A stretch of DNA of 64,000 nt from Winogradskyella alexanderae (lineage in GTDB: Bacteria; Bacteroidota; Bacteroidia; Flavobacteriales; Flavobacteriaceae), in NCBI RefSeq assembly GCF_020166335.1, contig NZ_JAIUJR010000006.1:124001-188000 (forward strand), read 5' to 3'. The notes under the pieces are model-generated. The model ran no database searches. It was not told the DNA's origin and saw only the letters and a list, made by a program, of their open reading frames with translations. Below are positions 8,664-17,135 of the stretch, in pieces (the stretch's first letter is position 1; each line of letters begins with the position of its first letter). Position numbers and translations under genes: made by a program.

Positions 8664-9364
8664 AAATAACCGATTTATATAAAAAGTTTGGGAAGAATGA
8701 TGTGCTTAATGGAATAAACTTATCGATTAAAGAAGGTGGTATTTTTGCTGTACTAGGTCCGAATGGTTCAGGTAAGACTACTATTATCAAGACTATATTA
8801 GGTATGGTAATTCCAGATAAAGGCAGTATCAAAGTTTTTGATGCTAACATTAAAAATAATTCGGACTATCGTCATAAAATAGATTATCTGCCACAGATTG
8901 CTAATTTTCCCAGCAACCTAAAAGTGAATGAATTAATAAAAATGATTAAAGATCTTAGAGGTAAAACTGACGCAGACCAAAATCTTATAGAAACATTTAA
9001 ACTAGAACCTTTTCTGAACAAAAAGCTTGGGACATTGTCTGGAGGCACTAAACAAAAAGTCAATATTGTTTTAACCTTTATGTTTAACAGCCCAATAATC
9101 ATCTTAGATGAACCAACTACAGGCTTAGATCCTATTTCATTAATTAGATTAAAAGAATTAATTCAGAAAGAAAAAGCCAAAGGAAAAACCATACTTATCA
9201 CCTCTCATATTATGAGTTTTGTTGAGGAAGTTGCAGATAATATTGTTTTTATTCTCGAAGGAAAAATATACTTCAAAGGCAGTATTGAAGAACTAAAGGC
9301 AAAAACCGAACAACAAGATTTTGAGCATGCCATTGCTAACATTTTAACCGAAAACCATGCTTAA
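8657..9364 (+). CDS. nosF: NosF ABC ATPase
   Basis: 235 residues, a single cytoplasmic ABC domain. Walker A is GPNGSGKTT, the signature is LSGGTKQKVN, Walker B is PIIILDEPTTGLDP and the H-loop is ITSHIM. It is the ATPase of the NosDFY complex, whose ATP-driven conformational cycle passes copper or a sulfur-containing species for CuZ maturation. It overlaps nosD by 7 bases and nosY by 8 bases. Confidence 0.93.
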   Translation: MVEITDLYKKFGKNDVLNGINLSIKEGGIFAVLGPNGSGKTTIIKTILGMVIPDKGSIKVFDANIKNNSDYRHKIDYLPQIANFPSNLKVNELIKMIKDLRGKTDADQNLIETFKLEPFLNKKLGTLSGGTKQKVNIVLTFMFNSPIIILDEPTTGLDPISLIRLKELIQKEKAKGKTILITSHIMSFVEEVADNIVFILEGKIYFKGSIEELKAKTEQQDFEHAIANILTENHA

Positions 9365-10139
9365 GATATTAAAATACAGTTTTTTTGATTTAATGCGCAG
9401 CAGCTGGAGCTATGTGTATTTTGGATTCTATCTTCTATTAGGCATTGTATTGCTATTTCTAAATAATGATTTATCAAAAGCCGTCATTACTTTAATGAAT
9501 GTCATCATTGTATTGGTGCCATTAATCGGCACCATTTTTGGGGTGATGTACTATTATAATTCTAAAGAATTTACGGAGTTATTATTAGCGCAACCACTAA
9601 AACGCTCTTCTATTTTTTTAGGTCAGTATTTAGGTGTTGCCATTTCATTATCCATGAGTTTGATTCTCGGTTTAGGCCTTCCTTTTATAGCCTATGGTTT
9701 GCTTATGTCTAACGCCATTTGGGATTTTTCTCTACTACTCATTGTTGGTATATTTCTAACCTTCATATTTAGTGCCTTAGCTTTTAATATTGCGCTATCT
9801 AACGAAAACAAGATTAAAGGCTTTGGTTACGCCATCCTTTTGTGGTTGTTCCTCGCCATTATTTACGACGGTTTGTTTTTAATGTCGCTCATTTTATTTG
9901 AAGACTATCCATTAGATAAAGTATCCTTAATAGGCACAATGTTAAACCCAATTGATCTATCGAGAACGCTAATTCTTTTAAAATTAGATATCTCAGCCTT
10001 GCTAGGATATACAGGAGCGGTATTTAAGCAATTCTTCGGTACTAGTTTTGGCTTAATCGTTTCGTTTTTAGCCTTGACTTTATGGGTAGGATTACCTGTT
10101 CTGAGAATTATCTATAAATCAAAGAAAAAAGATTTTTAA
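9357..10139 (+). CDS. nosY: NosY ABC permease
   Basis: 260 residues with six membrane helices (roughly 20-40, 50-72, 95-125, 130-150, 160-185, 230-255). FGVMYYYNSKEFTELLLAQP after helix 2 is the NosY/ABC-2 coupling region. It forms the membrane part of NosDFY in the inner membrane. The overlap with nosF and the 2-bp gap to the next lipoprotein gene place it inside one operon. Confidence 0.92.
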   Translation: MLKILKYSFFDLMRSSWSYVYFGFYLLLGIVLLFLNNDLSKAVITLMNVIIVLVPLIGTIFGVMYYYNSKEFTELLLAQPLKRSSIFLGQYLGVAISLSMSLILGLGLPFIAYGLLMSNAIWDFSLLLIVGIFLTFIFSALAFNIALSNENKIKGFGYAILLWLFLAIIYDGLFLMSLILFEDYPLDKVSLIGTMLNPIDLSRTLILLKLDISALLGYTGAVFKQFFGTSFGLIVSFLALTLWVGLPVLRIIYKSKKKDF

Positions 10140-10141
10140 TC

Positions 10142-10567
10142 ATGAAATACAAAACTTTTCACATTCAGGTACTTCTTATAGCTTTACTGATACTAGGTTG
10201 CAAAAATGATAAAATTTCAACATCGGAATCCGTTATAATTCCTGAAGGCTTAGTGCTAAAAAATGATGAAAAGTGGATTGCTAATGAAGAAACACATCTT
10301 GGCATGAAACGCATAGATTCTATTCTAAAAAATAACACTTCTTCAGATGGAAAAATTTTAGGCGATGCCCTATCTAAAGAAACAAGTTATATTATTAAAA
10401 GTTGTGATATGAAAGGTGAACCACATGACCAACTTCACTTAATATTAGTTCCTATTTTAGAGGAAATAACCGACTTAAAAGACGTCACTGAAGTGGATAA
10501 GTTAGAAAATAAAGTGACCTATTTAAAAGGCTTAGTTAATATTTATTTTCAATACTTTAAAGCTTAA
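10142..10567 (+). CDS. Small lipoprotein of the nos operon with a Cys-Met-His motif, function unknown
   Basis: 141 residues, lipobox cysteine C20 (LILGCKN). The mature part is predicted to be all helical. It carries THLGMKRID and, further on, CDMKGEPHDQLHL: Cys, Met and three His within 13 residues, a plausible soft-metal (copper) site. It starts 2 bp after nosY, so it is co-transcribed. I do not recognise a named family. A periplasmic copper-binding helper for NosZ assembly is the reasonable guess from position and motif; the last helices (LENKVTYLKGLVNIYF) suggest a small helical bundle. Confidence 0.75.
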   Translation: MKYKTFHIQVLLIALLILGCKNDKISTSESVIIPEGLVLKNDEKWIANEETHLGMKRIDSILKNNTSSDGKILGDALSKETSYIIKSCDMKGEPHDQLHLILVPILEEITDLKDVTEVDKLENKVTYLKGLVNIYFQYFKA

Positions 10568-10573
10568 TGTAAG

Positions 10574-10587
10574 CTGACAAATGTCAG
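10574..10587. promoter_or_regulatory. CTGACA-AA-TGTCAG palindrome, Crp/Fnr-type site candidate
   Basis: Perfect 6-bp arms around a 2-bp centre, just 6 bp after the stop of the nos-operon lipoprotein and upstream of the copper-acquisition genes. Crp/Fnr-family nitrogen-oxide regulators (DNR, NnrR, HcpR) bind similar TGAC/GTCA palindromes, so a member of that family is a candidate. A second palindrome is centred 22 bp downstream, two helical turns away. Confidence 0.45.
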
Positions 10588-10595
10588 GTAATTTA

Positions 10596-10609
10596 AGACA
10601 AATTTGTCC
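10596..10609. promoter_or_regulatory. AGACAAATTTGTCC palindrome, candidate Rrf2 operator
   Basis: The 12-bp core GACAAATTTGTC is a perfect palindrome. It closely resembles GGATAGATTTGTCC upstream of ric and GGATAAATAAGTCC upstream of the second Rrf2 gene (both read on the minus strand). It ends 13 bp before the ATG of the following gene. The alternative TTG start at 10604 lies inside it, which argues against that start. Confidence 0.5.
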
Positions 10610-10621
10610 GATATTCGCATT

Positions 10622-11020
10622 ATGATATTAAAGGTTATTCATAAAATTACAGCACTGTTTCTAACGTTCGTTCTATTAGCGAACAGTATTAACAATGTTG
10701 TTATTGTAACTGATTTTGTCATTAATCAAGATTTCATTGCCAAAACACTTTGTATTCAAAAAGAAGAGCAAAAAGGCTGTAATGGTAAATGTCAATTACG
10801 AAAAGAACTTGTTCAAAATAATACAGATGGTAATTCTGATGCACCTTCACAAAATAGCAATAGAACACGATTAGATGTCTTTGTAATTTCTGAAATAAAT
10901 CTAAATACAGACCTTTCAAATATTAACTTACAATCACAACATTTCAATAGTGATTTAAGGTTATTTCAACCTATATCTAAGTTTTACGATTTAGATACGC
11001 CACCACCAATTTTAAGTTAA
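10622..11020 (+). CDS. Small membrane-anchored Cys-motif protein upstream of a copper receptor
   Basis: 132 residues from ATG 10622. One N-terminal hydrophobic helix (about 9-30) is followed by a periplasmic segment with C44, C53 and C57 in a CNGKCQL motif, a Ser/Asn-rich linker and a C-terminal DTPPPIL tail. I do not recognise a named family; similar short proteins with a CxGKC motif and a proline tail sit next to TonB receptors in Flavobacteriaceae, and the HYC_CC_PP protein later in this window has a comparable plan. The upstream palindromes and the downstream copper lipoprotein and receptor suggest a periplasmic metal role. Confidence 0.7.
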   Translation: MILKVIHKITALFLTFVLLANSINNVVIVTDFVINQDFIAKTLCIQKEEQKGCNGKCQLRKELVQNNTDGNSDAPSQNSNRTRLDVFVISEINLNTDLSNINLQSQHFNSDLRLFQPISKFYDLDTPPPILS

Positions 11021-11119
11021 TTCTTTTCTGCGTGCATTCCGCACAACTCACTTTACTATGCGTATAAAACACACATAGAAAGGGAAATTACATCCAATTA
11101 TTAAACAAATAAGAAAGAA

Positions 11120-11965
11120 ATGAAACTTAAATATATATTACCATTAGTACTTTTAGTACTCGTATTCTCATGCTCTACAGACGATGATGATAATACTAAT
11201 CCTGTAAACGAAGTCGAAGGTTTATTACTAGTAAAAGAAATTGTTAATGGCAACCAAACCATAGAGCTTTTTAACAAAAAAGGTATGTTTGAAACTGGTT
11301 ACAATGAAATTAGTATACGTCTAAAAGATAATACAACTGATACTTACTACGAAGATGCTATTTTATCATGGATGCCAATAATGCAAATGCCTACAATGCA
11401 ACATTCTTGTCCTAAATCAGCAATTACAAAAGCGGATGGAAAAGATACGGTTTACAAAGGCTTTATTATCTACCAAATGACTAATATAGACAGTTCTGGA
11501 TGGTCATTAACGCTAGACTATACCATTGATGGCATGGACTATTCTGTAACAGAAACCATCAATGTTATGCAATACGAAAACCAAAATGTAGCGAGCTTTA
11601 TGGCTAGCGATGACTCTAGATATATTTTGGCATTAATCGAACCAAAAGACCCAAGCATTGCTATCAATGAAATGAAAGTTGGTTTATTTAAAATGCAAAA
11701 TATGATGACATTCCCTGTTGTTGAAGATTATACCATTGCTCTAGATCCACGTATGCCTGGCATGGGAAATCACAGTTCACCGAACAATACAGACCTTACT
11801 TATAATAGTGTTGATAATTTTTATTTTGGAGATCTATCCTTAACCATGACTGGGTATTGGAAACTGAATCTTAAGTTAATGAATTCTGGTGACGAAGTTT
11901 TAAAAGGTGAAGATGTCACCGAAGAAAATGAAGCTAGTAGTCTTTACTTAGAATTAGAGTTTTAA
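11120..11965 (+). CDS. Met/His-rich lipoprotein, probable periplasmic or surface copper binder
   Basis: 281 residues, lipobox C18 (VFSCS) followed by an Asp-rich spacer. The protein seems to have two similar beta domains. The first carries WMPIMQMPTMQHSCP (about residues 91-105), the second DPRMPGMGNHSSP (about 212-224); both look like paired Met/His copper sites as in YtkA/FixH-like or PCu(A)C-like proteins. It lies between a Cys-motif gene and an OprC-like TonB receptor. I infer that it binds copper for uptake to supply NosZ; domain naming is uncertain. Confidence 0.75.
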   Translation: MKLKYILPLVLLVLVFSCSTDDDDNTNPVNEVEGLLLVKEIVNGNQTIELFNKKGMFETGYNEISIRLKDNTTDTYYEDAILSWMPIMQMPTMQHSCPKSAITKADGKDTVYKGFIIYQMTNIDSSGWSLTLDYTIDGMDYSVTETINVMQYENQNVASFMASDDSRYILALIEPKDPSIAINEMKVGLFKMQNMMTFPVVEDYTIALDPRMPGMGNHSSPNNTDLTYNSVDNFYFGDLSLTMTGYWKLNLKLMNSGDEVLKGEDVTEENEASSLYLELEF

Positions 11966-11977
11966 AACTTTTCTTAC

Positions 11978-12062
11978 TGTCATTCAGAACGAGGCACGAA
12001 GTGAAGAATCTATTAAAATAACTGACTTTTTTTAGATTCTTCGGCTTTGCCTCTAAATGACA
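11978..12062. repeat. 85-bp imperfect inverted repeat (TGTCATTC...AATGACA hairpin)
   Basis: The left arm begins TGTCATT, continues with GAGGC and ends GAAGAATCTA. The right arm runs TAGATTCTTC, GCCTC, ATGACA. The arms pair imperfectly around a 20-nt A/T-rich centre. Elements with TGTCATTC...GAAGAATCT arms are widely scattered in Bacteroidota intergenic regions as REP-like palindromes. It lies between the copper lipoprotein and its receptor and could end or dampen transcription between them. Confidence 0.75.
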
Positions 12063-12091
12063 AAATCCGTTAAACGCAAAAAATATTGGCT

Positions 12092-14092
12092 ATGAAAAAG
12101 CTAATCACAATAATGCTTTGGATACTCTTTTCATCACTTGGTTTTAGTCAAGAAAAGAAAAACGAGCAAAAAAAAGATACCACAAAGCTCGAAGAAGTCG
12201 TTATTAAAACACGACGTAAACTTAGTAGCTACAGGCAAGAAAAAACCTTATCTAGTATAGACGACTATTTAGAAAAGTCTAACAACGTCACCATGATAAA
12301 ACGTGGTAATTATGCATGGGAACCAACCATAAACAATATGGTTAGTGACCGATTGGTAGTCACTATTGATGGTATGCAAATTTTTGGTGCTTGTACAGAT
12401 AAAATGGATCCAATCACCTCTTATGTCGATGTTTCAAATCTTGAAAAAGTAACCGTAGGTTCTGGCCAAGAAGGCACGGAAAATGGACATTGTGTGGGTG
12501 GAGGAATCGATTTGCAATTACCAACTTCAAAATTTAACGAATCTGGTCTAAAAACAAGTGCAGATTTAGGCTATGAAACCAACGGCAACTTTATTGCTAC
12601 AGGTTTAGACCTGGAGTATTCTGGACAGAAGTTCTTTATTAGCGCTGACGGAATTTTCAGAAAATCTGAAAACTATGATGCTGGTAATAATTTAGAAGTT
12701 TTATATTCTCAATTTCAGAAGTATAATATTTCGTTACAATCAGGTTATAAAATTTCAGAAAATCATAGCGTCGATGCCAATATTATTTATGATAGAGCAA
12801 CAGATGTTGGCTATCCTGCCTTACCAATGGATGTGTCTTTAGCCGAAGCCCTAATTACATCTTTTACACACAACTATAAACCAGAGGATAAAGCCTTAAA
12901 AACGCTTGAAACCAAGTTGTATTTTAATACAATTACACATATTATGGACGACACCAAACGTCCAGATGTACCAATACGTATGGATATGCCTGGCTGGAGT
13001 GATACTTTTGGGTTTTATAGCAAAGCAGATGTTTTAAAAGGAAAGCATCACTTTACATTTAACCTCAATGGGTTTTATAACAAATCGCTTGCTGAAATGA
13101 CCATGTTTTCTAACAATCCTAATGAGCCAGATATGTTTATGTACACATGGCCAGACATTAGAACCTTATACTCTGGTATTTTCGTAAAAGATGATTGGCA
13201 TTTTGCTGATGGTAAATCATTATCGTCATCGGTGAGATTGGGCTATCACACCAACAGAATTGCAAAAGAAGTTGGTGTTGAAAGTCTTCAAATATTTCAT
13301 CCCAATATTGACGACCAACAAAGTCGATTTTTAATGAGTCTGGCATCTTCTTATAACATAAAAAAGGAAGATTCAAATATCGCTTTTGGTCTAGGCTACG
13401 GAGAACGTGCGCCATCGGTGAGCGAAGGCTATGGATTTTTCTTATTCAATAGTTTTGATAATTACGACTATATAGGAAATCCCAATTTAAAAAATGAAAA
13501 AGCACTCGAGGCTAACTTTAGTTTCTCAAAAACTTATGATAAGTTTAAAATTGGTTTAGAATCTTCTTATTTCTATATCATGGATTACATCATAGGCGAT
13601 ATTGCACAAAATGTAAGTTCTATGACCATTGGTGCCAATGGAGTCCGTGTATATACTGCCTTAGATAACGCTTCAATTTTTGATGTGTATGTAAATAGTA
13701 GTTATACTATTTCTGCTAGATTTTCAGTAAACGGAACTGTAGGTTACAACTACGGCAAAGGTAGTAATAGTGAAAATCTACCATTAATTAGACCATTTTC
13801 TTACTTCGCTGAATTAAATTATAATAAACCCAAGTTTAATGCTTCCTTACAACTCGATGGTAACGGTAACCAAAGTAATTACAGTAGTTTTTATGGCGAA
13901 AATGAAACCGCTTCTTATGCTATTTTAAATCTTAATTTGGGCAATGCCTTTTATGGCGAAAAAGGAAGAACCATTTTAAAATACGGCATAGAAAATATTT
14001 TAGATGCCAACTATTCCACCTATGCAGATTGGAATAATATTCCGAGACAAGGACGTAATTTTTACATCAATATATCTTATGTATTTCCTTGA
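12092..14092 (+). CDS. TonB-dependent outer membrane receptor, OprC/NosA-like copper importer
   Basis: 666 residues from ATG 12092 (a TTG two codons earlier lacks support). Signal peptide to about residue 20 (LGFSQ), plug domain about 30-160, then a beta-barrel ending in aromatic F-P (SYVFP). The plug has CTDKM (C101, M105), the CxxxM motif, and the barrel has HIM (H283, M285), the HxM motif; together these are the Cu-binding residues known from Pseudomonas OprC. NosA of P. stutzeri is a homologue needed for copper loading of NosZ. The nos cluster directly upstream supports copper import for N2O reductase. Confidence 0.9.
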   Translation: MKKLITIMLWILFSSLGFSQEKKNEQKKDTTKLEEVVIKTRRKLSSYRQEKTLSSIDDYLEKSNNVTMIKRGNYAWEPTINNMVSDRLVVTIDGMQIFGACTDKMDPITSYVDVSNLEKVTVGSGQEGTENGHCVGGGIDLQLPTSKFNESGLKTSADLGYETNGNFIATGLDLEYSGQKFFISADGIFRKSENYDAGNNLEVLYSQFQKYNISLQSGYKISENHSVDANIIYDRATDVGYPALPMDVSLAEALITSFTHNYKPEDKALKTLETKLYFNTITHIMDDTKRPDVPIRMDMPGWSDTFGFYSKADVLKGKHHFTFNLNGFYNKSLAEMTMFSNNPNEPDMFMYTWPDIRTLYSGIFVKDDWHFADGKSLSSSVRLGYHTNRIAKEVGVESLQIFHPNIDDQQSRFLMSLASSYNIKKEDSNIAFGLGYGERAPSVSEGYGFFLFNSFDNYDYIGNPNLKNEKALEANFSFSKTYDKFKIGLESSYFYIMDYIIGDIAQNVSSMTIGANGVRVYTALDNASIFDVYVNSSYTISARFSVNGTVGYNYGKGSNSENLPLIRPFSYFAELNYNKPKFNASLQLDGNGNQSNYSSFYGENETASYAILNLNLGNAFYGEKGRTILKYGIENILDANYSTYADWNNIPRQGRNFYINISYVFP

Positions 14093-14106
14093 AATGTTTA
14101 TGAATA

Positions 14107-14571
14107 TTACTTTATCCAAAATACATCTGTCGTATTCTCAACAAAAGATTCAGAATTATGAATTTTTTCAATATGAAGAAATTCTGCTTCTGTTGCTACG
14201 TTCTGAATTTCAGGAAAGAGTACACGTTCTTCAAACCTAATATGTTGTTCTAATTGGTCTTCAATATGTTGCAAGGTTATGGTGTCATCATTGCTTTTTT
14301 CAAACAATTGTATTATGTTTTTGTGTTCTGTCAAGGCACGTTTTACCAATTCATGGTCATTGCCTAAAACAGGAAAAATGTGTGTTTCTTCTATTTCAAA
14401 ATGCGGAATTAAATGGGTTTTGTAAAACCAACTGGCATACGTCCTAATGCGTATTGGTGCTATATGATATCGAAAACCCATTCTAATTTTATAACACAAT
14501 AACAAGCCAAAATGATGCTCTCTGCTTAATGGTTGCAATGCTTTATGTCTTTTTAAAGGTTTAAGTGGCAT
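14107..14571 (-). CDS. Hemerythrin-domain protein
   Basis: 154 residues, one hemerythrin/HHE four-helix bundle. Di-iron ligands are seen as SREHH near the start, HFEIEETHIFP in the middle, LTEHKNI, then LEQHIRFEERVLFPEI. Such proteins bind O2, NO or iron in the cytoplasm. The start overlaps the end of the upstream membrane-protein gene by 11 bases, so the two are coupled. With Ric and two Rrf2 regulators nearby, an NO/oxygen stress role is likely but inferred. Confidence 0.88.
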   Translation of the reverse strand: MPLKPLKRHKALQPLSREHHFGLLLCYKIRMGFRYHIAPIRIRTYASWFYKTHLIPHFEIEETHIFPVLGNDHELVKRALTEHKNIIQLFEKSNDDTITLQHIEDQLEQHIRFEERVLFPEIQNVATEAEFLHIEKIHNSESFVENTTDVFWIK

Positions 14572-15754
14572 ACGTTTTTTGTTTAATACTATTGAATAAA
14601 ATAAAACAAATCCCTAAAGGCAATAAAATGCTAAATAAAAACAATAGTAGATAATACTGTGGAAGAATTCCACTTTTAAAATAATACTTAATACCTTGTA
14701 TTAACAACAATAATTCTGTTAACGCAAAGCCTAATACAAAACTATAGATTCCAAAAGTTAATGATTTTGAAACCGTAACCAAATCACTTTTCAAAATAAA
14801 AGCAAATAAAAATCCAGTAATAACACCAAGCATTAATAAATGGATAAAGCCAATAATAAAATTGCGATGCTCATAAACCACTTGCGAAAATTCAGGTAAA
14901 ATGGAAAGTGACTGAAATATCACTTTTAAGAGAAAACAAATTAGCGTAAAAACGTACATATAAAATACCAGTTTGTTTTTCTGATTAGCTAGAGTATTGA
15001 ATTTCGGTTTTAAAACTTGAAAGAATTTATACAACACTAAAATTTGAATTACAACACCAAAACCATTAATCCATAATAAACTATCATGAGGTGCAAACCA
15101 TTGAATTGGCAATGCAAAGGTTAATACAGTTGATGTTATTAATAACCAGAAAAACTGTCTGAATATTTTAGAATTTTGAATATTTAAAAGATGAAAAAAG
15201 ACCGCTAAAGCAGCTATTAAAAACCAGCCATTAAACTGAAAATGCAAAAAGAATTGTATCGCTATTTGATAAAACGCCGAAGTCTGACCAAGTGTTGCTA
15301 CTGCTGGACCTAAGCACCAAACACCAAATGTAGATACAACCATAAATAGCAACGCTGTTTTTAACAACTTTTGACTTACACTTGATGTGATTTTATGATG
15401 TTTCCAAATCAAATACACAAAGTAATAACTACAAAAAATATGTAAGGTTGAAAACGAAATGGAAATAGCAGCATACCCTTGAAACGGGAAACTCAGCATC
15501 ATACCAACAACGGCAAATTCGGTTAACCAAAACAACCGATTGAAAACCTTGAGTTTCTCGGGCACAAAATAATGCACAAAAAGAACATACAACATTAAGT
15601 ACACCCAACCCAACATCGCTGCATGAGAATGCGCGTGCGTTAAAAACCTATAATTAATACCAATAGAGTCTATAAACGAAAAACGCAACGCCAAGCCCAT
15701 TAGCGCAGCAATAAAGAAATTAATTAAACAGACTATGACTAATTTTTTTGGCAT
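14561..15754 (-). CDS. Polytopic His-rich membrane protein, haem-copper-oxidase-like, unknown role
   Basis: 397 residues with about 11-12 membrane helices covering the whole chain. Histidines sit inside helices: THAHSHAAMLGW (H40, H42, H44), HFQFNGWFLIAAL and FIHLLMLGVITGF. The pattern resembles haem ligation in haem-copper oxidase subunit I or NnrS-type proteins, although the classic oxidase motifs are not all recognisable. It has its own transcription unit after the ric terminator and is translationally coupled to a hemerythrin gene. A haem-bearing protein in nitrogen-oxide metabolism is the best guess; the family name is not certain. Confidence 0.7.
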   Translation of the reverse strand: MPKKLVIVCLINFFIAALMGLALRFSFIDSIGINYRFLTHAHSHAAMLGWVYLMLYVLFVHYFVPEKLKVFNRLFWLTEFAVVGMMLSFPFQGYAAISISFSTLHIFCSYYFVYLIWKHHKITSSVSQKLLKTALLFMVVSTFGVWCLGPAVATLGQTSAFYQIAIQFFLHFQFNGWFLIAALAVFFHLLNIQNSKIFRQFFWLLITSTVLTFALPIQWFAPHDSLLWINGFGVVIQILVLYKFFQVLKPKFNTLANQKNKLVFYMYVFTLICFLLKVIFQSLSILPEFSQVVYEHRNFIIGFIHLLMLGVITGFLFAFILKSDLVTVSKSLTFGIYSFVLGFALTELLLLIQGIKYYFKSGILPQYYLLLFLFSILLPLGICFILFNSIKQKTYAT

Positions 15755-15796
15755 CTTTTAAATTGATGAAGTAGAAATGTAATGAATTAAGATAAA

Positions 15797-15830
15797 AATC
15801 CTGAAATGTTTAGGGGAACATTTCAGGATT
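15797..15830 (-). terminator. Rho-independent terminator after ric
   Basis: A perfect 14-bp stem (AATCCTGAAATGTT / AACATTTCAGGATT) with a 6-nt loop, followed on the minus strand by TTTTT... It separates the ric unit from the membrane protein-hemerythrin operon on the same strand. Confidence 0.88.
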
Positions 15831-15865
15831 AAACTACAGGTTAAAGAGTAAATAAAGGGTTGCTA

Positions 15866-16597
15866 TTAATCAAATTGTGTTTCTAAGGCTATAGCTTTAG
15901 GGAATAAAATATTATTTTCTAGGTGAATGTGTAAATGCAAGTCTTTTTCAAATTCTTCTAGCATAGCAAAGGCTACTTTATACGTATTACAAGCATCAGC
16001 TGGTGGATTGTAATTGTCTGTTAATTCTGCAATGTCTCTAAAACGTTGGCCTTCATTATCGTGTTCTTCCTTCATCATAGCAATTGGATTTTCTACAGTG
16101 CCAAATTGCGGTGATTGGATTGCTTCATTTTTTAATTTAGCACTAACCATTCTTTTTACAAACGGAAAAAGGATAAGTTCTTCTTTTTTCATATGTGATG
16201 CTAATTCGCCTGCCGAAGCTGTAAATAGCTCGTTTATTTTAAACAACTCTGGATGACGCTCGCCATGCACACGACATAATTTGTTTAAAAACTGAAGTAA
16301 CACAGGTATTTTTTCTTCTACATATCTGTGGTGTTTTTTCTCAATATATTCTGCCAACAAGTCTAGTGGCCAAGACTTATAGTCAATACTTTCGCCTGTT
16401 TTAGCATTTAAAACGTCATTTAGTTCTGCTATAAGCACAGCTTCATCAATTCCTTTTTTTTCGCAGGCTTCGGCGACTGTTCTATTACCATTGCAGCAAA
16501 AATCAATTTTGTATTTAGCAAAAATAGCTGCAGTTCTAAAATCGTCTGCCACATACTGCCCTATTTCTTTTTCGGTGTTTTTTTGTAATACTTCCAT
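15866..16597 (-). CDS. ric: Iron-sulfur cluster repair di-iron protein Ric (ScdA/YtfE/DnrN)
   Basis: 243 residues, the usual length. The N-terminal DUF542/ScdA_N domain carries IDFCCNGNRT (C34, C35). A hemerythrin-like four-helix bundle follows, with di-iron ligands in KKHHRYVEEK, RVHGERHPE, ASHMKKEE, MKEEHDNEG and HIHLENNILFP. Ric repairs Fe-S clusters damaged by NO or oxidants and is a classic NsrR-type target. It lies 50 bp downstream of an Rrf2 gene on the same strand, with a palindrome between them that recurs upstream of that regulator, pointing to NO-responsive control. Confidence 0.95.
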   Translation of the reverse strand: MEVLQKNTEKEIGQYVADDFRTAAIFAKYKIDFCCNGNRTVAEACEKKGIDEAVLIAELNDVLNAKTGESIDYKSWPLDLLAEYIEKKHHRYVEEKIPVLLQFLNKLCRVHGERHPELFKINELFTASAGELASHMKKEELILFPFVKRMVSAKLKNEAIQSPQFGTVENPIAMMKEEHDNEGQRFRDIAELTDNYNPPADACNTYKVAFAMLEEFEKDLHLHIHLENNILFPKAIALETQFD

Positions 16598-16613
16598 ATT
16601 TATAATTTATTTC

Positions 16614-16627
16614 GGACAAATCTATCC
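16614..16627 (-). promoter_or_regulatory. Candidate Rrf2 operator upstream of ric
   Basis: Read on the minus strand it is GGATAGATTTGTCC, an imperfect GGAY...GTCC palindrome. The ric start codon follows 16 bp later. It matches the site before the Rrf2 gene at 10 of 14 positions and the site at 10596-10609 at 11 of 14. Confidence 0.55.
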
Positions 16628-16647
16628 TATTTATATTGAAATTTTTT

Positions 16648-17082
16648 TTAGGTTTTTAAAAATGAAACACCAGACTTAATCTCTAGCGCTAATTGTTCTA
16701 ACGTTGTGTTGTCTAGCATGTCCCTCAACTCTTCTCTTACCAACTTAAATTTATCGTGTACAGGACATGGATGATTTTCGTCGCAAATATGTAATCCTAA
16801 ACCGCAACCATTGTAAATACTATCACCATCAATAGCATAAACGATTTGAGATAGTTTTGTCGTCTCAATTTTTGTTTTATCAATCTCAAAACCACCATAA
16901 GCACCTCTTACAGAAGTTATGATATTATGTCTTACTAAGGCTTGTAGAATCTTTGCTGTAAAGGCTTGAGGTGAATCTATATTTTCAGATATTTCTTTCG
17001 GACTCACACGCTTATTTTCCGCTGAGTTCACCGCAATATATATCGCTGCTTTTATACCATACTCGCAAGCTTTCGAAAACAT
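16648..17082 (-). CDS. Rrf2-family regulator, NsrR-like, next to ric
   Basis: 144 residues. Winged helix in about residues 1-70 (YGIKAAIYIAVNS; wing GAYGGFEI). Cys residues C93, C100 and C106 match the spacing of the first Rrf2 protein in this window (C-x6-C-x5-C) and lie where Fe-S ligands of NsrR/IscR are found. Known NsrR proteins release DNA when NO attacks the cluster and so derepress ric-type genes. A palindrome upstream suggests autoregulation. It is paralogous to the regulator at the nos cluster but has a different operator, so the two may split the regulon. Confidence 0.9.
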   Translation of the reverse strand: MFSKACEYGIKAAIYIAVNSAENKRVSPKEISENIDSPQAFTAKILQALVRHNIITSVRGAYGGFEIDKTKIETTKLSQIVYAIDGDSIYNGCGLGLHICDENHPCPVHDKFKLVREELRDMLDNTTLEQLALEIKSGVSFLKT

Positions 17083-17135
17083 GTCTAATGCTTAATTAAA
17101 TTTAAAGTACAAATATACATAACTCTTTTTAATTA

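Noticed and set aside
10604-10621. TTG start for the Cys-motif gene
   Set aside because: It lies within a palindromic operator candidate; ATG at 10622 fits better.
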